NCBI GenBank assembly: GCA_949127695.1
Contig: CASBQH010000412.1
Location: 1-10,908, forward strand
Length of the DNA: 10,908 nucleotides
Direction: 5' to 3'
Source of the DNA: Synechococcales cyanobacterium PMM_0073
Lineage (GTDB): Bacteria; Cyanobacteriota; Cyanobacteriia; Elainellales; Elainellaceae
Position numbers and translations under genes: made by a program. How positions within the stretch are numbered: the first letter of the stretch is position 1; each line of letters begins with the position of its first letter. Shown piece after piece: positions 6,704 to 10,908 of the stretch. The notes beneath the pieces were generated by a model that did not search any database, was not told where the DNA came from, and saw only the letters and a list, made by a program, of their open reading frames with translations.

Positions 6704-8014
6704 ATGGTAGTCAACCGCGATAAAGCTCCGACCGCTCAGGAGACGTTCATGCAGATGGCTCAAGCAGCCGGACTTCGGGGTCGGCTGCTTGTCACGATTG
6801 GGATGCTGCTGTTAATTCGGCTAGGAATCTATATTCCCGTGCCAGGAATTGATCGAGCGGCCTTCCGAGCGGGCTTGCAGGGCAGCGGTCTAGGCAACAT
6901 TATTGGCGTTTTGGATGTGTTGGCCGGGGGCGGCATCTCGGCGCTGGGCATTTTTGCGCTAGGCATTTTGCCCTATATTAATGCCTCGATTATTATTCAA
7001 CTGATGACAACTGCGCTGCCCAGTCTGGAAAACCTGCAAAAAAATGAAGGCGAGGCAGGACGGCGTAAAATCTCTCAAATCACTCGCTATATTGCCCTAG
7101 TCTGGGCGATTTTTCAAAGCTTTGGCATTTCGCTATTCGTTAATAACTATGCCATTACTCCCGGCCCAGCCTTTATTGCCCAAACGGTGCTGGCTCTGAC
7201 GACAGGCTCGATGTTTGTAATGTGGGTTGGCGAGCTGATCACCGAGCGCGGCATCGGAAATGGCGCTTCTTTGCTGATCTTCATTGGCATTGTCTCCACG
7301 CTGCCGCGCTCTCTAGGCCAGACGCTGGAGTTGGCTCAATCTGGGGATCGCGGAGTGGTGAGTGGCGTAATTATCTTGCTGCTAGTATTCCTAGCCATGA
7401 TTGTCGGGATTGTGTTTGTCCAAGAGGGAACTCGTCGCATCCCAATTCTCTCTGCTCGTCGGCAGGTCGGGCGTAAGCTCTATTTAGAAAAAAGCAGCTA
7501 CCTCCCTCTGCGGCTGAATCAGGGCGGCGTCATGCCGATTATCTTTGCCTCAATGGTGCTGTTTTTGCCAGCCTCTCTGGCTCAATTCTTTCGCGGCAAT
7601 GAATTGCTAAACCAGATTATTACTTACCTGAGTCCTGGGCATTGGGTCTATATTCTGGTCTATTTGACCTTAATTTTATTCTTCAGCTATTTCTACGCCT
7701 CGCTGATTGTCAACCCGGTTGACATGTCTCAGAATCTGAAAAAAATGGGTGCTAGCATTCCAGGAATTCGGCCCGGGAAGGCAACCAGTGAATATATCGA
7801 GCGGGTCTTGAATCGGCTTACATTCTTGGGCGCTATTTTTTTGGGGCTAGTCGCAATTATCCCAACTGCGGTAGAGAGTGCGACCGGAATTCGCACCTTT
7901 CAGGGCTTGGGTGCAACTTCGCTGCTGATTCTAGTGGGTGTGGCGATTGACACAGCTAAGCAGATTCAGACCTACGTGATCTCTCAGCGCTATGAAGGAA
8001 TGGTGAAACAATAG
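6704..8014 (+). CDS. secY: Protein translocase channel subunit SecY
   Basis: Encodes 436 residues, the normal SecY size. SecY forms the ten-helix protein-conducting channel; in cyanobacteria it serves plasma and thylakoid membranes. Helix 1 (about 28-46) ends in IYIPVPGID; the plug region and helix 2 follow with ALGILPYINASIIIQLMT (85-102). Then comes LQKNEGEAGRRKISQITRY, and GELITERGIGNGASLLIF at about 176-193, a family hallmark. The cytosolic loop VQEGTRRIPI and a late loop with NPVDMSQNLKKMGASIPGIRPGKATSEYI (337-365) are the ribosome/SecA-facing elements. The start is ATG at 6704. The SD AAAGGA (6685-6690) is 13 nt away, longer than for most neighbours. The stop overlaps the adk start by one base. 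Third-position A/T use appears higher than in the upstream ribosomal genes (by eye). Confidence 0.97.
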   Translation: MVVNRDKAPTAQETFMQMAQAAGLRGRLLVTIGMLLLIRLGIYIPVPGIDRAAFRAGLQGSGLGNIIGVLDVLAGGGISALGIFALGILPYINASIIIQLMTTALPSLENLQKNEGEAGRRKISQITRYIALVWAIFQSFGISLFVNNYAITPGPAFIAQTVLALTTGSMFVMWVGELITERGIGNGASLLIFIGIVSTLPRSLGQTLELAQSGDRGVVSGVIILLLVFLAMIVGIVFVQEGTRRIPILSARRQVGRKLYLEKSSYLPLRLNQGGVMPIIFASMVLFLPASLAQFFRGNELLNQIITYLSPGHWVYILVYLTLILFFSYFYASLIVNPVDMSQNLKKMGASIPGIRPGKATSEYIERVLNRLTFLGAIFLGLVAIIPTAVESATGIRTFQGLGATSLLILVGVAIDTAKQIQTYVISQRYEGMVKQ

Positions 8015-8562
8015 TGGTTCGACTCATTTTTCTAGGGCCACCGGGCGCAGGTAAAGGGACTCAGGCACAGACTATTGCTCAGATGCATCACGTCCCACAT
8101 ATCTCGACCGGTGAAATTCTCCGTAGCGCCGTAGCCGACAAAACTGAGCTAGGTTTGAAGGCGCAGACCTACATGGAAGCCGGAGAGCTAGTTCCTGACC
8201 AGCTGATTTTAGATCTAGTAGAAGCGCGGCTGAATCAGGCAGATGCTAAAACAGGTTGGATCTTGGATGGGTTCCCCCGCACGGTTGATCAAGCAATTTT
8301 TCTGGAGACTCTGCTGGCTCGGCTTCAGCAAACCTGTGACTACGTGGTCAATTTTGAAGTCCCCGATGAAGCGCTAGTCTCACGACTGCTGGGGCGGGGT
8401 CGGGTCGATGATACTGAAGCGGTTATCCGCAACCGGCTAGAAGTCTATCACCAGCAGACGGCTCCGCTGATTGGCTTTTATCAGGAGCGCAAGCAGCTTG
8501 CGTCAATTGATGGCGATCAGCCAATTGAGTCGATTAATCAGCGGCTGAATGACTTAATCTAG
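8014..8562 (+). CDS. adk: Adenylate kinase, short-LID type
   Basis: Encodes 182 residues. Adk catalyses ATP + AMP to 2 ADP in the cytosol, setting the adenylate energy balance. The P-loop GPPGAGKGT spans residues 8-16. The AMP-binding segment STGEILR is at 31-37, DGFPRT at 85-90, and the LID arginines RLLGRGRVDD at about 124-133. The LID is the short form, without the zinc-finger-like insertion of long bacterial enzymes, so the protein is about 30 residues shorter than E. coli Adk; this form is common in cyanobacteria. The start is GTG at 8014, overlapping the secY stop (TAGTG). GAAGGA (7994-7999) is 14 nt upstream, so initiation probably depends on termination at secY (inference). Placement between secY and infA is the standard arrangement. 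Confidence 0.96.
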   Translation: MVRLIFLGPPGAGKGTQAQTIAQMHHVPHISTGEILRSAVADKTELGLKAQTYMEAGELVPDQLILDLVEARLNQADAKTGWILDGFPRTVDQAIFLETLLARLQQTCDYVVNFEVPDEALVSRLLGRGRVDDTEAVIRNRLEVYHQQTAPLIGFYQERKQLASIDGDQPIESINQRLNDLI

Positions 8563-8638
8563 CGTGAGCCTTGCGTTTTTAATATTTGTTAGCTTAGAAG
8601 CGGGATACAGTTGCTTTCGTAAAAACTAGGAGATTGAA

Positions 8639-8863
8639 TTGTCCAAGCAAGATTTGATTGAGATGGAAGGCACGGTGACTGACTCATTGCCCAACGCAAT
8701 GTTTCGAGTCGATCTAGACAATGGATTTAGCGTTTTGGCTCATATCTCAGGCAAAATTCGTCGAAACTACATCAAGATTTTGCCCGGAGATCGCGTCAAG
8801 GTGGAGTTGACACCTTACGACTTAACCAAAGGTCGAATTACCTACCGACTCCGGAAAAAATAA
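8639..8863 (+). CDS. infA: Translation initiation factor IF-1
   Basis: Encodes 74 residues with a TTG start. IF-1 is an S1-type OB-fold protein that occupies the 30S A site during initiation and assists IF-2 and IF-3. The family pattern is complete: [74 protein letters not shown] chose TTG at 8639 because AGGAGA (8628-8633) is 5 nt upstream and the first eight residues match the family. The next in-frame ATG (8663) would delete this conserved segment and has no SD. The 76 nt spacer from adk shows no clear promoter or terminator. A weak start codon on an initiation factor gene is notable. Confidence 0.96.
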   Translation: MSKQDLIEMEGTVTDSLPNAMFRVDLDNGFSVLAHISGKIRRNYIKILPGDRVKVELTPYDLTKGRITYRLRKK

Positions 8864-8866
8864 ATT

Positions 8867-8903
8867 AGCAACCCTGAGCTTTTGTGAGCCTTCGCAGGTT
8901 GCT
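8867..8903 (+). promoter_or_regulatory. Imperfect stem-loop just after infA
   Basis: AGCAACC (8867-8873) pairs perfectly with GGTTGCT (8897-8903). A 3-bp inner helix, GCT (8878-8880) with AGC (8887-8889), is possible within the 23-nt loop. It starts 3 nt after the infA stop. The nearest T-run (six T at 8926-8931) is 22 nt downstream, so it does not fit a standard intrinsic terminator. It may protect the 3' end of an upstream transcript or attenuate it. It sits directly before the promoter at 8919-8947. Confidence 0.4.
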
Positions 8904-8918
8904 CCACAGCATTTAATA

Positions 8919-8947
8919 TTGACGATTTTTTACAGTTTTGATATCAT
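8919..8947 (+). promoter_or_regulatory. Near-consensus sigma-70-type promoter for the rpmJ-rpsM-rpsK-rpoA segment
   Basis: A -35 box TTGACG (8919-8924, five of six consensus bases) and a -10 box TATCAT (8942-8947, five of six) are separated by exactly 17 nt, the optimal spacing. The surrounding sequence is A/T rich, with six T in the spacer. Transcription would start at about 8953-8956, giving rpmJ a leader of roughly 25 nt. It lies in the 116 nt infA-rpmJ gap and would let the alpha-type block be transcribed without the long upstream operon. This is the best promoter match I found in the window. The call is by sequence inspection only. Confidence 0.7.
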
Positions 8948-8979
8948 ATTGAGTTTGTAGTGATTGGATAATTAAGGAC

Positions 8980-9093
8980 ATGAAAGTCCGAGCGTCTGTT
9001 CGTAAGATGTGCGAAAAGTGCCGCGTAATTCGGCGGAAGGGCAGAGTCATGGTGATTTGCTCTAACCCGAAGCATAAGCAGCGCCAAGGCTAA
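8980..9093 (+). CDS. rpmJ: 50S ribosomal protein L36 (bL36), zinc-binding type
   Basis: Encodes 37 residues, the standard size. L36 is a zinc-ribbon protein in the 50S core near the L7/L12 base. The sequence begins [27 protein letters not shown] and ends NPKHKQRQG. Cys11, Cys14, Cys27 and His32 form the intact metal site, so it is the zinc-containing (C+) paralogue. The start is ATG at 8980. The only SD candidate, AAGGA (8974-8978), leaves just 1 nt before the ATG, unusually tight; there is no alternative start consistent with the conserved N-terminus. It is the first gene after the predicted promoter and precedes rpsM by 99 nt. Confidence 0.97.
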   Translation: MKVRASVRKMCEKCRVIRRKGRVMVICSNPKHKQRQG

Positions 9094-9105
9094 TCTGAGA
9101 TTTTG

Positions 9106-9165
9106 AGTTCGACCCGCTGTAGCCTCAGGCTAGCAGTACGCTGGTTGAACTATGAAGCTGTAGCT
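9106..9165 (+). promoter_or_regulatory. Extended RNA hairpin in the rpmJ-rpsM spacer with a possible alternative pairing
   Basis: AGTTCGACC (9106-9114) pairs with GGTTGAACT (9143-9151) over nine positions, including one G-U. Inside it, CTGTAGCC (9117-9124) pairs with GGCTAGCAG (9128-9136) with one bulged G (9133) and a TCA loop. The element sits 27 nt before the rpsM SD. A second GCTGTAGC at 9157-9164 duplicates the left inner arm (9116-9123) and could compete for the same right arm, so two exclusive folds are conceivable. No T-run follows. In E. coli the rpsM leader is where S4 regulates the alpha operon; here rpsD is not in the visible cluster, so any ligand is unknown. Confidence 0.5.
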
Positions 9166-9192
9166 GAGAAACGAATTGGAGAGAACTAAAAA

Positions 9193-9576
9193 GTGGCGCG
9201 GATAGCAGGCGTAGACCTTCCACGGGACAAGCGTGTTGAAATCGGTCTGACTTATATTTACGGAATTGGGCCAACTCGCTCGAAGCAAGTCTTGGCAAAA
9301 ACGGGTGTCAATCCTGACATTCGGATCAAAGATCTGAGCGATGCTGACTTGGCGCTACTGCGCGAGGCAGTTGAAGGCGACTACCAGATTGAGGGCGATC
9401 TGAGACGCTGGGAGTCAATGAACATCAAGCGATTGATGGATATTGGCACCTATCGTGGGCGACGCCATCGACTAGGGTTGCCAGTACGCGGTCAGCGAAC
9501 TCGCACCAATGCGCGGACGCGGCGCGGCGGTCGGCGGACTGTGGCCGGTAAGAAGAAAGCGCCTGGTAAGAAATAG
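9193..9576 (+). CDS. rpsM: 30S ribosomal protein S13 (uS13)
   Basis: Encodes 127 residues. S13 lies in the 30S head, contacts L5 and 23S rRNA across the subunit interface, and touches the P-site tRNA with its C-terminal tail. The sequence starts [42 protein letters not shown], containing the helix-hairpin-helix region. It continues with [36 protein letters not shown] and a Lys-rich tail. The start is GTG at 9193, supported by GGAGAG (9178-9183, 9 nt upstream) and the invariant ARIAGVDLP. It follows a structured 99 nt spacer and is followed by a hairpin-rich 145 nt spacer, much looser than in the upstream blocks. Confidence 0.97.
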   Translation: MARIAGVDLPRDKRVEIGLTYIYGIGPTRSKQVLAKTGVNPDIRIKDLSDADLALLREAVEGDYQIEGDLRRWESMNIKRLMDIGTYRGRRHRLGLPVRGQRTRTNARTRRGGRRTVAGKKKAPGKK

Positions 9577-9609
9577 GGCTGATGCGGGTTTCTGGAGCTT
9601 GGCGGAGTC

Positions 9610-9633
9610 GCTAAGTCGGATGCCCGATTTGGC
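9610..9633 (+). promoter_or_regulatory. Strong hairpin in the rpsM-rpsK spacer
   Basis: GCTAAGTCGG (9610-9619) and CCGATTTGGC (9624-9633) form a 10-bp stem with two G-U pairs and an ATGC tetraloop, 34 nt after the rpsM stop. It is not followed by a T-run, so it is not a typical terminator. Further short complementary segments follow: GAGCG (9641-9645) with CGCTC (9662-9666). The two G-U pairs favour function as RNA on this strand if the structure is real. A role in mRNA processing or in separating rpsM from rpsK expression is inference. Confidence 0.45.
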
Positions 9634-9721
9634 TGCTTGAGAGCGGTTGGCTGAGGGCTGGCGCTCGCAGCTCTGGGATAAATCTAGATTAATTGAGTTC
9701 TAGCTTAGAGATAGTGAAATT

Positions 9722-10117
9722 ATGGCAAGACAACCTACAAGAAAATCAGGCGCTAAGAAGCAGAAGCGCAATGTACCAAACGGCGTCGCTCATATCCAGT
9801 CTACTTTCAATAATACGATTGTGACGATCAGCGACGTGAACGGGGAGACAATCTCTTGGTCATCCTCCGGAGCCAGCGGATTTAAAGGTGCTAAGAAAGG
9901 GACTCCCTACGCTGCACAGACTGCCGCTGAGAATGCGGCTCGACGGGCAGCTGATCAAGGAATGCGCCAAATTGAAGTGATGGTGAGCGGCCCTGGTTCT
10001 GGGCGTGAAACCGCGATTCGGGCCTTGCAGGCCGTTGGTTTAGAGATCACGCTGATCCGAGATGTCACCCCAATTCCCCACAACGGCTGTCGTCCGCCCA
10101 AGCGTCGTCGCGTTTAG
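9722..10117 (+). CDS. rpsK: 30S ribosomal protein S11 (uS11)
   Basis: Encodes 131 residues. S11 lies on the 30S platform by the E site and the mRNA exit/anti-SD region. After a basic N-terminus ([21 protein letters not shown]), the core follows ([49 protein letters not shown]). The C-terminus [17 protein letters not shown] is invariant in the family; its Asn121-Gly122 corresponds to the site where isoaspartate has been described in the E. coli protein. The start is ATG at 9722. Only a weak SD is visible (GAGA, 9708-9711), unlike most genes upstream. It is followed by a 204 nt spacer and rpoA; rpsD, which intervenes in E. coli, is absent. Confidence 0.97.
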   Translation: MARQPTRKSGAKKQKRNVPNGVAHIQSTFNNTIVTISDVNGETISWSSSGASGFKGAKKGTPYAAQTAAENAARRAADQGMRQIEVMVSGPGSGRETAIRALQAVGLEITLIRDVTPIPHNGCRPPKRRRV

Positions 10118-10123
10118 GCGCTA

Positions 10124-10201
10124 CAGTTCCTTAATTTTTAGATTTAGACTCGCCGTTTGGCATCTCTAGGCTAGAATCTATGTCCTAATCAGACTGAACT
10201 G
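10124..10201 (+). promoter_or_regulatory. Nested inverted repeats and possible -10 element in the rpsK-rpoA spacer
   Basis: Three complementary pairs nest inside each other: CAGTTC (10124-10129) with GAACTG (10196-10201), TAGATT (10139-10144) with AATCTA (10175-10180), and GCC (10152-10154) with GGC (10159-10161). TAGAAT (10172-10177) resembles a -10 box, but no -35 box sits at the right distance (TTGGCA at 10157-10162 is only 9 nt away). A -10-only cyanobacterial promoter is possible but weakly supported. The rest of the 204 nt gap holds a 9-bp tandem duplication (10225-10242) and the 12-bp palindrome AAATTTAAATTT (10277-10288). Confidence 0.3.
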
Positions 10202-10301
10202 GGAGTGCTGTTCGTTAAGGAGATCTGCTGGAGCTGCTGGACAAAGCCAAAATTTAAGCAGGGAATCCAGTTGAGAAAATTTAAATTTGCTTTCCAGGGC
10301 T

Positions 10302-10316
10302 AAGGAGAAGGGAGGT
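10302..10316 (+). promoter_or_regulatory. Tandem ribosome-binding sites for rpoA
   Basis: Two SD-like sequences lie back to back: AAGGAG (10302-10307) and GGGAGGT (10310-10316). The second is 5-6 nt before the GTG start at 10322. The first is 8 nt before an in-frame TTG at 10316 and 14 nt before the GTG. The stretch is an uninterrupted purine tract of 14 bases (10302-10315). Confidence 0.65.
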
Positions 10317-10321
10317 TGAGC

Positions 10322-10908
10322 GTGGCACAGTTTCAAGTTGAATGCGTAGAATCAGATACTGGGAGCGATCGGAGCTCTTATAGTAAGTTCGTGCTCGAAC
10401 CGCTTGATCGGGGTCAGGGCATCACAGTAGGCAATGCCCTGCGTCGGGTGCTGCTTTCCAACATTGAGGGCGCAGCCGTGACTGCTGTCAGAATTGCTGG
10501 CGTGAGTCATGAGTTTATGACGGTTCCAGGCGTCCGCGAAGATGTGCTGGACGTGCTGCTGAACATGAAGGAAGTGGTGCTAAAAAGCTATTCCGCTCCT
10601 CATATTGGCAGGCTGCGAATTGAAGGGCCAGTGACCATTACAGCCGGAATGTTTGACCTGCCGCAAGAAGTGCAGGTGATTGACCCTGATCAGTACATTG
10701 CGACTCTATCCGCAGGCTCGACCTTAGAGATGGAGTTTCGTGTCGAAAAAGGGGTCGGCTATCGGGCAATTGAGCGCAGCCGAGATGAAGGTTCCGCGAT
10801 TGACTTTTTGCAAATCGACGCGATTTTCATGCCGGTTCGCAAGGTCAACTACACGATTGAAGATGCGCGGGTCAATGGTTCCGTCGAGAAAGATCGGCTG
10901 ATCTTGGA
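10322..10908 (+). CDS. rpoA: DNA-directed RNA polymerase subunit alpha, N-terminal part
   Basis: The gene runs off the window: 195 complete codons plus two bases are present of a protein usually near 310-320 residues. Alpha dimerises to nucleate RNA polymerase assembly and its C-terminal domain contacts UP elements and activators. The visible part is the N-terminal domain. The start MAQFQVECVESDTGSDRSSYSKFVLEPLDRGQGITVGNALRRVLLSN is typical for cyanobacteria, with the dimerisation helix GNALRRVLLS at 37-46. It is followed by EGAAVTAVRIAGVSHEF, VREDVLDVLLNMKEVVL and FMPVRKVNYTIEDARV, the last contacting beta/beta-prime in the family. I prefer GTG at 10322 over in-frame TTG at 10316 because homologues begin MAQFQ and GGGAGG is optimally spaced. 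The 204 nt upstream gap is the largest in the window. Confidence 0.96.
   Translation, partial: MAQFQVECVESDTGSDRSSYSKFVLEPLDRGQGITVGNALRRVLLSNIEGAAVTAVRIAGVSHEFMTVPGVREDVLDVLLNMKEVVLKSYSAPHIGRLRIEGPVTITAGMFDLPQEVQVIDPDQYIATLSAGSTLEMEFRVEKGVGYRAIERSRDEGSAIDFLQIDAIFMPVRKVNYTIEDARVNGSVEKDRLIL

Noticed and set aside
8663..8665. Internal ATG as the infA start
   Set aside because: It would remove eight residues conserved in IF-1 and has no SD, whereas TTG at 8639 has both.
8867..8931. Intrinsic terminator after infA
   Set aside because: The 7-bp stem has a 23-nt loop and the T-run is 22 nt past the stem, inside the promoter spacer.
10225..10257. Ten-codon leader-peptide-like frame (CTG start) after AAGGAG upstream of rpoA
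   Set aside because: CTG is a very rare start, the SD is only 2 nt away, and the sequence is explained by a 9-bp tandem duplication.
1..10908. Mobile elements, tRNA genes, CRISPR arrays or a novel defence or metabolic cassette
   Set aside because: Nearly all sequence is covered by conserved translation genes, with no room or signature for such systems.

Overview
This window is a long, uninterrupted stretch of the conserved ribosomal-protein supercluster (S10-spc-alpha type) of a cyanobacterium. All recognisable genes are on the + strand. The cyanobacterial assignment rests on three things. First, several proteins have cyanobacterial-type sequence, notably RpoA beginning MAQFQVECVES, IF-1 beginning (M)[12 protein letters not shown] and S3 beginning [13 protein letters not shown]. 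Second, the gene order is secY-adk-infA-rpmJ-rpsM-rpsK-rpoA, with no rpsN between rplE and rpsH, no rpmD (L30) between rpsE and rplO, no map next to adk, and no rpsD between rpsK and rpoA. Third, there is one exact HIP1 octamer (GCGATCGC) at 2719-2726. I cannot name a genus.

Layout: 1-332 is the C-terminal part of rplB. Next come rpsS, rplV, rpsC, rplP, rpmC and rpsQ (391-2807, end of the S10-type block). The spc-type block is rplN, rplX, rplE, rpsH, rplF, rplR, rpsE, rplO and secY (2872-8014), followed by adk and infA (8014-8863). The alpha-type block is rpmJ, rpsM, rpsK and the 5' part of rpoA (8980-10908, running off the window). Genes up to rplO are tightly packed, with gaps of 2 to about 64 nt, one TAATG overlap, and Shine-Dalgarno (SD) sequences often written inside the last codons of the preceding gene. 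From secY onward the gaps grow to 76-204 nt, except for the secY/adk TAGTG overlap.

The products work together. They build the 30S and 50S subunits, including the 5S rRNA binders L5 and L18, the tunnel protein L22 and the mRNA-entry protein S3. They also supply initiation factor IF-1, the Sec translocon channel SecY, adenylate kinase and the alpha subunit of RNA polymerase. No convincing intrinsic terminator was seen.

The coding content is ordinary and highly conserved. No new gene system is visible. What merits a second look is non-coding: a near-consensus promoter (TTGACG, 17 nt, TATCAT) just before rpmJ that would start the alpha block independently; structured spacers before rpsM, rpsK, rpoA and secY; an unusual tandem ribosome-binding region at rpoA; and repeat-built C-terminal tails on S3 and L29.
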